Source: Ulva prolifera
Taxonomy: Eukaryota; Chlorophyta; Ulvophyceae; Ulvales; Ulvaceae
DNA: 64,000 nucleotides
NCBI GenBank assembly: GCA_023078555.1
Contig: CM041199.1
Span: 6,887,315 to 6,951,314, forward strand
Reading direction: 5' to 3'
Of this stretch, positions 11,587 to 22,747 are shown one piece after another (position 1 is the first letter of the stretch; each line of letters opens with the position of its first letter). The position numbers and the translations under genes are program-made. The notes under the pieces were generated by a model, which was given only the letters and a program-made list of their open reading frames with translations, did no database searches and had not been told where the DNA came from.

Positions 11587-11694
11587 CATGTTGTCATGAA
11601 TTCCGTCGAAACTAGGTCAAAGCTAGTCAAAGCACTCAACTGTGCAGCGAGAGCTACTCGCACCTATAACAAGCACCTAGTTTGTTACACATGT
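11587..11694 (+). mobile_element. TRIM solo LTR with 5-bp target duplication
   Basis: The LTR is 11,592-11,689 (98 bp), starts TGTCATGAATTCC and ends TTTGTTACA. It matches the LTR at 154-250 along its full length. It is flanked by CATGT at 11,587-11,591 and 11,690-11,694, an exact 5-bp target-site duplication. That proves the LTR boundaries and shows loss of the internal part by LTR-LTR recombination. Confidence 0.88.
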
Positions 11695-12096
11695 ACCATG
11701 CGTGCTTGAGCTTGCAGTTGTACAAATCACGCAAGGGCACAGTATATAATGCTTAAATACATTGGCGCGACGACCAACACCGCGGGATTGCCCCCATCTC
11801 CAGCCTAAAGTACGAACAAAGGTGCAATAGAAGGCAGAAGTCTAGAATGCTAACGCGCGGCGTCACCTCCCCCGTCCGGAAGAGTACAGCAAATTTGAAT
11901 CCCATTGTTCAAGATTTTGTTTAGACAGCTGAGAAGTTGTTTGGCATGAGTAAATTATCCGAAGAAAATATGCACATGCAATTGTTGCAGCTCAACAACG
12001 TATGGCGCACCGGCAAGGCAGTCCATGGGCGGCGTGTAGGGCGGCGGATCTACAGGACGAAAATTACTTGCAGCTAGTGCCTTTGTAGAACGGCGG
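11695..12096. other. No gene seen
   Basis: AT-richer sequence without a convincing frame or repeat. Confidence 0.4.
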
Positions 12097-14690
12097 ATGG
12101 CTACTTGGACAAAAGTCTTCCTCTCTGTCAATTCAATGTATTCTTTGCCAGCCACATTCACTGGAAAACGGCGCAACTCGTCGCTAGCTCAAGCATGTTT
12201 CTCGCTACAACCACCTGCAGCCTTCTCTTCCATGGCCAACTGGACGCCACAGCCGTCCCATGGCTGTTGTGATGAGGTGGCCGTTAAGCAAGTGGTGGAC
12301 AGCATCCCATCAACGGATCCGCCAGGGTATGAGGTGGCAGGCTTGAGCAACAGATGTCTACGGGAAAATAATCCAGAAGGAGTGCTGTACATCATGAAGG
12401 ATGAAGGAGAGGTTTGAGTTCGGAGAACAACCATCGAGGACGGCAGTGTTGTTCAAGTAGAGACAGTTGAGGACCGGACTGTCATAGATGCGCTCAATTC
12501 CATACCTCCAGCCACGTTACTATGCGTCTGGATTGTTTTTGATCATGTCAGAGGAAAGCGGAGCTTCATATCTGCCAAAATTCCATCTTGTGGAGATTTG
12601 ACCACGTTAGATGATGCAACCATGATGCACGACGTCATTAAGCGAGCACATAGCCAAGGACGCAGCATCAGTTTCGATGGTGCGGACAACGCTGCACCAC
12701 ATGCAGCGCTTGCTAGAGGCATTGTTCGTAGGTTGTCAGCTCCGGAGGGACATGCATTGTTTGATGTTTTGGCTTCCCGTCTCAAAGACCTTGCAGCTAA
12801 TGAGTGCCCCAACTAGGAGAATGTGGCAGCCACACTTGTCGCACGTTTTCAGCACCCAATCAGCGTATTGTTACACATGCACCCGTTGCTTATGGAAGCG
12901 GATGGGTCTAAACTTTAGACTCTAAAGCAAAGCGTGTTGGAAAACTGGTAGCAGATCAATGGACAGTGCCATATCCGGGACTCCCCTACGCTTTCAATAT
13001 TTGTGCGATTACGGGCTAGCTGCTCGATATCTCTCTTTAGTGGCGCCACGACAATCGTTTGATGGTAAGCACTTTAAACGCGTGCTACTAAGGACAGGTG
13101 CTATGTCAGAACGTTGGGTGATGTGATTGATGCATGGTACATGATGTAGGGGAAGCACTTACGGGACAAGCTACTCAAACTACGTGTAATGGGTTTTGTT
13201 CCCGGCATAGGTCCGGCCCTCCTCACGGACTTGTTACTATTTGAGATGCTTGGTATGGCCTCCGGTCTGTCCGGTGCTTTGCTCGACATGCCCAACAGTT
13301 CCCAAAACAACAAACGATGCCAAGAGATGGCTTCAATCAAGGTATGTCACCAATACAAGGTCTAGTATGCACCAGCCCGTATGATAATGATGTGTTGATG
13401 CATTAAGTTGAATCAATACCGGGATGGATTTGCAAGTCGATGCAGGTCTGCCTGGATTTAAACAACTCCCCGGGGCCATTGGGACAGCAATCCATGTCTT
13501 CATCTCATCAGCTCACCTTGGGGCCTTTGTTGATGACACAGAGAAGCCGTCAAAATCACCAATGTCTCGCCTAGCGCTTGCTTCGATCTCTCATACATTC
13601 ATGGTGTATCAAACAATCGCTTTATCGGATGGATGGCAGAGCAAACCGCCGATGACTCAGTGCATGTATACCTTGCAAGCAAACGGCTACACTGCCCCCA
13701 CGCGACATGCAGTCTGCAATGCTGTACCGGCTCTGGCGGCATGCTTGCATACACAGGCAGTTGCGCCCTCACACGATGCCGGGGACACTGCCGCCTAGCC
13801 CTTTGTGCCCAGCACATATGGATCTCAAGAGTGCGAATCGTTCTTTGGATAAATCAGATCATCCGGTAGCCTACAAAACACAGGGGCCGTGTCTTGTGGA
13901 TCTGTTGTCCGCCACATTCCCAAAGTGATGATGACAAACATGGCAGAAGCAGACGGAGTGATCACCACAACCAAGTCAAAGCATGCCGGCAACCATGCAT
14001 TGCATGACCTCAGGCATTATGTGCAAAAGGTGAGTGACTAGGATATCACTTGTTCCATACACACAGGTGTCCTCATGGCGCAGAAACTGTTGCGGGTGTT
14101 GGGGTATGGCCCCATACTGAAGAAATTTCCTACGTTGGGTAAGGCAATGATAGAGTACTTGCACATCACGGCGCCTACCACACCCGCGGTGCGTACCAAT
14201 TGTGTGTGTATCCATTCTAGTTGCTTTAGCATCACACAGAGCGACTCCAACCATGTGGGGCATGCATTATCATTTAGCAAATCTTTCCCGAAACACACAC
14301 GCCCACTGTGCTGATATGTAGGATGCTGTCGCCAGAAACAAATGGTCCATTGTTGCGGCAAAGGCGAACAAAACACACACACCCACTACAACAGAGATGA
14401 TGAACGAATGGCCGCCAATATTGAGAACAAGGGAGACTGCACAAACTTGAGCGGTTCGCCAAACAGGGTTAACACCGAAAGGTGGCCATCAAATACATTC
14501 CATCATATGAGCAGGGGCTGGACTTGAGAACAGGAGAAACCATTCTCGCTGTTTTCCGTGCAGGTGATGCAGACGTGCCATTGTTTTATGTCGGGCAAGT
14601 CCGACAAATTATAGCAGCGATGTCCTCCACAATGATATTAGAATTCTTTAAAGAAACGACAAGTGTTCTTATCTGTACCAGCTGATGATG
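12097..14690 (+). pseudogene. Unrecognised degenerate multi-exon gene (Y), possibly a transposase
   Basis: A plus-strand series of protein-like blocks: 12,097-12,417; 12,430-12,815 (KRAHSQGRSISFDGADNAA, GHALFDVLASRLKDLA); 13,150-13,345 (KLLKLRVMGFVPGIGPALL, DLLLFEMLGMASGLSG); 13,424-13,800; 13,820-14,035 (ECESFFG then IRSSGSLQNTGAV after a stop); 14,075-14,190; and 14,325-14,690 (YEQGLDLRTGETILAVFR). Stops occur inside several blocks: after DEGEV near 12,416, after ANECPN near 12,816, and at CESFFG*. A Cys-Glu-x-Phe-Phe motif followed by an Arg-Ser turn is seen near the end of some DDE transposases, but I cannot name a family. It lies between Tnp2-A and X-A and probably entered there later. 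Confidence 0.45.
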
Positions 14691-14775
14691 CCACAGCTGT
14701 AATTATATGCTAACCCTTGGCGCCAGTGGAGGCCATCGAGGCGCAGCTGATGACATGTGAGGAGCCGTGGCTGAG

Positions 14776-15081
14776 TGTGAGGATCTCAGGTGATCAGTCT
14801 TTGCTATTGACTCTGCTCGAGATCAATACAATACAACACCTGTGCATTGCTCTGCTTAGACAAGATTTACATGTGTCGTATCTCACCTGTGAGATTCTCA
14901 GGTAATCAGTCTTTGCTATTGACTCTGCTCGAGATCAATACAATACAACACCTGCAACAACTGCTCTATAAGCACTTGTCTCACAGTGTTCTGCTCATGA
15001 TAACGACAGCACAATCAAACATACTTGAGCTGGCGTGGCTTTAGGTGCATACCTGTGCATTCCTCTGCTTAGACAAGATGT
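14776..15081. repeat. Local duplications (~60 bp, offset 112 bp; ~28 bp, offset 212 bp)
   Basis: CTCAGGTGATCAGTCTTTGC and the following 40 bases at 14,785 recur from 14,897 with one change. CTGTGCATTGCTCTGCTTAG at 14,841 recurs at about 15,053. These look like local segmental duplications in non-coding DNA. Confidence 0.8.
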
Positions 15082-16821
15082 CTCTCAGAGAATGCACTGC
15101 TATATATATAGTATCTCCACGCACACCACAGCCCACAGAAACATATTGCTCTGTGGAACTCCGTTCCACGAGAACATCCTCTCAACTCCATCACACCATT
15201 CCCTCACTATCTGGTGCTCTCTTGTGCATAGTGCCCAGCGTACAATACACTAGATGTGCACTAGACGTCCCACTGTTACCTAGTGGACAATGCACAATGT
15301 ACTCCTACAGCATGTCTCATTCATGCAGCTCAGAAGATATCTGTGCTGCCACACAGAGGCAGCACTGTCCCAGTCTGAAGCTTCACCAGATTTTGGGCCT
15401 TCTTGCATGAGTGGCCATTGCATCAAGGCATAGAAGCACAAGTTCCATCCCTGGCAGACCAGTCAACATATAGGCGAGCATGCTTCACCAATGCCCTGTG
15501 GCCCCGCGATGTGAAGCTCTTGCTTGTTTTATGCTTGGTGACTCCAGATGTTCTTGGAATGGAGCGGTGGCAGTGCATGCGCTTCTTTGGTGGATTGGCA
15601 TGCAAGAAGTTGCGGCTGCTGCGGGCCTTCAAGTGGCTTGCATACGCACTTTCATGGTTGCGGAGCAGCATGTTCAGCAACGTATAGTTGTACATGATGT
15701 TCTTGTATGTGGCCTGCTTGCCCTTACGACGTTTAGCAGAACCACTTGCACAAAGTTGAACTATCTGCGACTCGGGGGGATTTAATGTATGTGAACGCCA
15801 ACAAGAGCCTCTGCTCGACGGTGAGGCGGAAGTTGCTCCCTGCAGCAAGTTACCATCACGGAAGAATGTCACCGATCGCATACAAGTGATACAAGCCATA
15901 TCAAGGATCCACGTTCAATGGAACGCGGAACGCGCATGCTCACCTGTCATTCTAGGGCTCCAGCACCGAGGGGATTAGAACCAAGCAAGCGCAATACACG
16001 AGACACGCGAAACCGCGATCGGGCGGACACTGGTAATACGTTATATACTTGTGAGTTGTTTCGGATGGCCTGCATGACAATCCGGTTCACAAGCATGAAG
16101 GACACATGTGTACCTTCAAGCAAGTTTGATCCACAATCGCTCTCCTTGCGTCAGCACCATGCATCATTCCGCGCGCCAAAACTGAATCGAAAGCCCCTCA
16201 GCGCAATGTTACTTATAAAGACGCGAAATCAGCTACAACTGCTTTCACGGAAACGACAATTGCCTAAGTTGAATTCCGGAGGTGCACAAGGGATTTGGCG
16301 CACAACAAATGGGCTATAAGGCAGCATGCAGAGCGAGATGAAAGCTGAACTTGAGGGATGGCGGGTTTTGGAGATGCGAGGCGATATAAATCATGATCGA
16401 TAGGCTGTGAAACACATATGCTGGTGGATTTGGCAGAGGCTGCACATGGCAGCATCGACATTGCTGCAGGTCCACAACGATGTTTAATTATCATATGAGT
16501 ACAGTGTGTGCAGTGGTAGTAGCCATGGGTGTCATGTAGTTTCATTCTGAGGTTGAACATGCATTTTTGGACCTCACTCGAGGCACAAACAGCCACAACA
16601 TGCCTCAACACCATGGCACCAATCTTTCGCAGTTGCAACTCAACCGTTTTGCCTGCGGATTTCAGAGGCTAGGTGGCCTCATAACTTACAAACCATCTAT
16701 ATACACTCCCTTGAAGTCGGCCTTCGGACAGCCAATGTGAATCAAACCAACAGATATGACTGCTGACAACTACGTGTCCCGTGGTTAGCCGCGCCCAATT
16801 GGTCGTTACTATCTGACCACA
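15082..16821. other. Mostly non-coding; one coding-like minus-strand frame
   Basis: The minus strand from about 15,900 to 15,423 reads as a 158-codon frame (includes SAKRRKGKQATYKNIMYNYT and KSFTSRGHRALVKHARLYV). It has a basic composition but no recognised domain, and an overlapping plus-strand frame is equally long. Nothing else is supported in this stretch. Confidence 0.3.
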
Positions 16822-17188
16822 ATGTCACAACTTTCCGACCACGACGTTGCAACATTGCTGATTTGTCGCCTGCACGCAAAATTTGATCTAAAGTGCGCCA
16901 TAGAGATGTTCGCGCCGTACAATACTCCGGAAATGGTCGTGCACATGCTCATGTACCTGCCCGTCGAAGTTTGTTTGGACAGACCTTCCCTAATGCTTGG
17001 GTCCGTGATGTCCACGCGAGTGATGCGGCTATTGCAATCCATTGATGCATGGAGATGGGATCCATTCTTGGAGGTGCGATGTTGTGCATGTTCAGCAACG
17101 GACAAGCCCATGGATGACAGTGTATAGATCAGAATTTGCCACACAAGCATCGATCCCGTCTCTGCCATACCTGCACCAATGCATCTCC

Positions 17189-17482
17189 AATGTTGTTGTG
17201 AAAGTGCCTCGTAGCGCACAAGGCAGGTGCACATGCGAATGCACGCACGGGGTCGGGGTGACACGTGGCAGTCACCAGCCCGCGAATGAGAAGACACATT
17301 CCAGCTCTCTGTATAGGTCGAACAAGGTCATGGTTCAAGAGTCTGACTCAGATACTGACCATGCAGGTGTGATCCCAGATCTCAGGCGTCATGTGCTAAG
17401 TACTCCGCACACATACTTAACATTTCGCCCAACTTACGTTATGGTATGACGCTTCCACTCGCGCTTGCATTTGAACAAATGT
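17189..17482 (-). mobile_element. Solo LTR with 5-bp target duplication (AATGT)
   Basis: The element is 17,194-17,477 (284 bp), TGTTGTGAAAGTGCC to GCATTTGAACA on the plus strand, with AATGT at 17,189-17,193 and 17,478-17,482. TG...CA ends and an exact 5-bp duplication mark it as an LTR. An internal 17-bp palindrome (GTCTGACTCAGATAC in this copy, GTATCTGACTCAGATAC in others) is conserved in the family. Confidence 0.88.
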
Positions 17483-17972
17483 GTATCTGTAGGACATCAC
17501 TGGTATTGACCAGTTACGACACGGCACTGCAATAAAAATGCAAGATCTGAAGTAATGCAATTGACCAACACATACGTCCAGGCCCGATGCAAGAAGGAGC
17601 TCAAGCCTGCCGTGGCCACCGAAGTCCAGGCATCATTGAACAAGGTAGGTAAGTCCATGGACTCCGACAACGGCAAGAAACGCTGTACATGATGTTCCTA
17701 TCATGAGTACAGCACAAAGACCCCACCAATCAGTTGGTTGTGCAGCTTGCCAAGGAGCCATGGTCATGCATGGCTACAAAGATTGACGCCGTCGTGTCCA
17801 AGCTTGGTGCCATTTTCAAAACCCTCGGGAAATAAGCAGCCAAACTAGCTAAGAAGTTTCGCGAGAAAGTAAAAACAGAATTGTTCAAGCTGACTGAGTC
17901 CGAGGAGCTCAAAAAGGCCACCCAGTTTTCCACGCACTGTTGTAATGGCCAAATCTGTCTGCTTAGAAGCAC

Positions 17973-18798
17973 ACATATTTCAGATATGCAGGCACCAATT
18001 GTGGATACATGTGTATGTATCTCAGGCTAGTGCCTTGCAAACTTGAGTCAGCCGAAAATTTACCAAAGAACACCTCAGAATGCCAGCATGTACCACGTCA
18101 CAGCTGTGCACATGAGCTGCATGCATACAGCTACATGTGCGTAATTCCACATGCCCAAAAGTGCCACTAGCATTCCTCAATATGTATAATCTCACATACC
18201 AAGCCCATGTGTCATGCCACCTTATGCCACAGCTTTTTGGCAGTGCGAAGTTCCAGCGCAGTACATGACACGTCATGCATGCGGCGCATGCATACCCCTG
18301 GTCTGCGCTTGCGCACGCCAAGGGTGCAGCGTCAAAGACCATGCCAGCCAGTCTACGTCTGCGTATCCATGCAGCACGATGTTGCTGCATTGGATTGACG
18401 GAGGATGATACATGCCAAATCCCAATGCCCGCAGAAGATCGCCAGATCTCGCGGGATGCTGCACCTTGATCCGTACAGAGATCAACGAGCAGCGCGATTC
18501 CACAGTTCCACAGAGCTATCAGTAGCGAGGACAGCACAAAGCAGGGATGGGCCTGGGCACATATATTCCAAGTGTTTTGCTGTGATGGACACAATTAACT
18601 TGAGTCGATTGGGGCGCTTCTGTTCCAGTCATTCCATTGTGTGCTGCATTGCTACCCGTGTCGTTCTCTCCTGTCGTTTCTGTACGCTCGCTAGGGTGCC
18701 TAGCTCCCTGCGATAACCGACTAGTCAACACGCACTCAGTTGTCGTGTATTCTTTCATCATGCTGTGATGTATCCTTGTTCATCGCGGCATGCTGTAG
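17973..18798. other. Intron or spacer of X-A
   Basis: No coding block matching copy B was found here. Short frames on both strands lack protein-like composition. It most likely holds an intron enlarged by decay or insertion. Confidence 0.35.
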
Positions 18799-19928
18799 GG
18801 CCTGCGAGCTTTGTTGATCGAGTGGACAACAGAATTGAAGACTTGCGAGACATTAGGCGCAATCCAAATGAAGGAGGCCGCCATCATCGAGTCCAAGGAC
18901 ATGGACATAATTCATGAAGAGGCGTGGTGCGTGGAGCAGGGTCCATCCGGCCATCCCACTCCGGACAGTCCGTATGGACCCGCTGCAGAAGGCCGTTACG
19001 CACTCGATCCAGAGAAACAGGAGGACCGTGCACTCACGTGCGAACCCAAGACCATAACCATGTCTGACATGCTTGATCCGTGTGGTGGGAACACATTTGC
19101 AGGTCTGCAGCTCTTTCGCAATACTCATCCATTCGCAGTGTGGAGAGTCATGGTACCAGACTTCCTTGGGAGGGCGATGAAGATGCAGTGAAAATCAGTG
19201 CACCAAAGAGCGGATACCATTGCGTCATTGGAGTCCACGTGCTTTCGAGCGTGCGGAAGTATGTGATGTGGCTCATCAACACCTCCATGGAGCTGTACCT
19301 GTACTGTTTACTAGTAGCTGGCTTGTGCGCATTGCCTCGTGGCTCATGTCGCTGGCAGCTCTTTACGCCTTTGCCGCGACAGACCACGGAGTGCCGGTTG
19401 GATGCAGGAGACCTTTGCTGCTGCATCAATGAGGCCTCCCACAGAGCTGACGGAGTTTTGAGAGAGACGGTCCCGTTGCACAGGCCAGATGCCGGACTGG
19501 CTCACTAGGGTGCGGTGTCAAGACGGGTGCGCCGACTAAACATGCGCCAACTCGTAACTTTCGGAGAAATGCGCCAAATGGCGTTCTGAAGCTTGGGATA
19601 CCTTACCTAGTGCTTTCATGGTGATCCGATCTAAGTGGTTTGGCTAGCGGCGTCTTCAGGCGGCCGATTTCGTGTTTGGCCATCAACGGTCGCGCACTGT
19701 GATGGTGCGCCATGGGCCGAGGTGCGATGTGTTCAAGTGGGCCGTCGTTGTACATTGCTCGTAAACCATGTAAAAACGGGCCTGGGGTGCCGAGGACTTT
19801 GTGATTCTCGATCTTTGGCATTATCAATGCTTCAGAGATGCAGATCGATCGAAGATATCATTGTCTTGGGGCTCAAAAGTACGGCAACGGCGCATGTGTG
19901 GGGTGCGCCACTTGCAGAGGTGAGCTCA

Positions 19929-20216
19929 GATGGTGTTCGAATGCAAGCGCGAGTGGAAGCGTCATACCGTAAGTTTAGTTGGGCGAAATGTTAAGTATGT
20001 GTGCGGAGTACTTAGCACATGACGCCTGGGATCTGGGATCACACCTGCATGGTCAGTATCTGAGTCAGATACTTGAGCCATGACCTTGTTCGACCTATAT
20101 AGAGAGCTGGAATGTGTCTTCTCATTCGCGGGCTGGTGACTGCCACGTGTCACCCCGTGCGTGCATTCGCATGTGCACCTGCCTTGTGCGCTACGAGGCA
20201 CTTTCACAACAGATGG
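19929..20216 (+). mobile_element. Solo LTR with 5-bp target duplication (GATGG)
   Basis: The element is 19,934-20,211 (278 bp), TGTTCGAATGCAAGCG to CACTTTCACAACA, with GATGG at 19,929-19,933 and 20,212-20,216. It is complete and serves as the reference copy of the family in this window. Confidence 0.9.
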
Positions 20217-20530
20217 GCACGCTGCATTGCGAGATCGGCGCAAACCTCGTGCATTCTGCTGATAAAAATGAAGAGATCGAATAGTAATGAGATCATGTTT
20301 GTACACATCGGTTTCATCCGTTCTGTTTCGGTAGGATAGTTGTGCGGTAGTTCAATGGTTTTGGGGGAACTCAGCTTGTGTCAGGTCGTGCCATTCTAAT
20401 TGCAGTAAACGTTTGTATTCTACACGTGGAGCTAAATTGCGCCCACGTCCCAGACATCATGCGTTCCGCTATATTGCTGGTGTTCCCGGCCGCTGTAGGT
20501 GGGTCTTGGGGCTCAGGCGTCGCATCTGGG

Positions 20531-22709
20531 ATGCCCAAGCGTGTCAGAGCCGAACCGGGATCCCTTCAGGCAGAATTCATTTGTATTGGAAATTACCAGT
20601 GGTTTTGTGATAAATGTGGGAAAGAGTTTGCATATGGCGATAACCCTGGCCGACATCTAACGTCCGATAAGCATATTCGAAATGCGGAGCTCGTAGGCAA
20701 AGGTGAACGTAGTCTATGTATTCCGCAACATCATCTGCATGCGGTGTCCGGCGGTTGTGAGAACAATCGTGCGCCCGGAAGCAATTTCGATCGTGAACCC
20801 TCCAAGGCAGAAGTTGCGCCACATCATTCGAGCCAAGATGCACTTCCGGCGCTGGACGACCTATGACAGAGGTGTCCAGCATGCTGAAGATCAGAGTGTT
20901 CAACCTTCTATATTGTCCGTCCCTCCGGCTCACTTGGTCAAGTCATTGGAGGGCAGGACAGGAGTGGCCACTTTGGACGCCACTGAGTCCGATGAGGAAG
21001 AGAGACCCGACGAAGATCCTATCGAGGACAAGACATTTGACTTTGAGTACGACGATGAGGAGTGGGTGAGTGTACGTAGACTTACATATACCGAAACCCA
21101 CCTTCCCCCTGCCCACTGCCCTCCTTCCCCCGCCAGCTACGCCAGCCTGCAGTAGGATGCTGAAGTCCACGTCCGAGTGTTTTTGTGTTCAAGGTCTGCA
21201 AGACTTGTTACCGTTTGCGGAGCAGGAACACCTGCAGCGGGGTGGGGTTGAATCCGATGCTCGGGCCATTTTGAGGGCAGCACAAGACAAAGGTCGCCGT
21301 TGGGACAACAGTATTTCTGTTGCAGGATTCACTGAAGAATTATTAGAGAAAATGGCATGTCAGCGAGTAGCGCTGGCAAACAAAGAGGCTCCAGAACCGC
21401 GAGCAAACACCATCAGGTGGTATCAACAGCACCACAATGCTTTGGTTGCAGAAGGAAGTACTGTGACTGCATCCCAGGCAAGTTACTGCCTGGCATGGCT
21501 CAAGTTGAAGGGGAGCATGACGTGTGCATGCCTTGACTACATCTGCAAGATGCTAGCCTACGGTGGTTTCCTTAAATTCAGCAAGAATATAATGCCACGG
21601 TATGTAGCTGATGTGCTAGTGGCGAGATGTCTTCTTCTCCGCTTCGCATCGATTTAGGCTCTGGCTGTTTGTGATGATTAGCTACCGGATGTCACTGCCC
21701 GTCCATTGGGTCATTGATGTACTGTGTAGATCTGAGTACCTCATCAAGGGCATCTTATGCCTACAAACCAACGAAGACTACACATATGACATGTGTGCCA
21801 ATGGGTAGTGCCCGCATGTATATGGACGACAATTGAAGAAGAGTGCAAGACTTGCCAGATTAGGTGAAAGATGCCCTAATTGCGGCAACCTTCGGTATCG
21901 AAAGAAGAACAAGCAGGTCTATCCTGTCGGAAGGTAAGCCCTTGTGCGCTCGGCTGTGTGATGAAACTTAATGTACACATGTTGTCAATATGTGAATGCG
22001 TTGTGCCGTGCCCCTGCAGTGTTGTGCACCTATTGCACCTTCAATTAGTAGCCGCTGTGATGACAACATGCCGAGAGTTGACGCGGTACCTTACCTTAGC
22101 TCGATTGCATGCAGTGCGTACATCCTCCAGCTTACAGACGTTGTCAACCACCTGTTTGGAGAGCCTCTCTTTGCCAGGTACGCTGGCACACGCACTCAGG
22201 CCATGCTGCAGTCTCCATTGTACAAACGTTTGGACACTGCTCATGGTGGCGCCCTTTCTGCGTTGTCATCTGAAAGTGTGGGCTCTCTTGTTGCCCAACC
22301 ACCGCCTGTGGGGGACACTGGTGCGGCTGCTGACCCCGACACCATAGATGATGAAGCAAACCCGGATCCAACTGACGAGGTTATGACCGGTGATGGAGAT
22401 GAACTTGCCTTGATGTTCGCTTTGTTTGTTGACAGTGTGCAATTGCACGATCATGGTCGAGCATCAACCACTGTGGTGGGTCTTAAGTGTATGGACCTGC
22501 CAGGATTTATGTGTCACACCGATCTGGCATGCTTCCCCATGGCCTATATCGGAGGCGAGAAGGAACCCACAAACCTAAGTGAATTCACAGCTTTGCTCCT
22601 CCAACAGTTCAAGGATCATGAGGTATTTGGGGTGGTCGACAAAAGTGGTGCGGTTGCCACCTCACAGCCCCAATGAGGCTCATGTGCGGTTGATCATCGT
22701 GTGCGTCGT

Positions 22710-22747
<38 letters not shown>

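Larger units (their letters stand above)
16822..19500 (+). pseudogene. Family X gene, copy A (unknown; paired with Tnp2)
   Basis: It is a sister of the gene at 26.1-28.7 kb, aligning block by block. 16,822-17,072 (YLPVEVCLDRPSLMLGSV) matches 26,827-27,046. 17,560-17,950 (QARCKKELKPAVATEVQASL, SMDSDNGK, QLAKEPWSCMATKIDAVV) matches 27,156-27,600. 18,800-19,190 (GLRALLIEWTTELK, GNTFAGLQLFRNTHPFAVW) matches 27,716-28,090. 19,195-19,290 (KSGYHCVIGVHVLSSVRKYV) matches 28,085-28,230. A TAA at 17,833-17,835 breaks the second block, and a solo LTR (17,194-17,477) sits between the first two. No known domain is visible. Position after Tnp2 in both copies suggests an accessory protein of the same transposon. 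Confidence 0.6.

Noticed and set aside
1-11694. One large LTR element bounded by the repeats at 154-250 and 11,592-11,689
   Set aside because: The distal LTR has its own exact CATGT duplication, so it is an independent solo insertion and not a partner of the left element.
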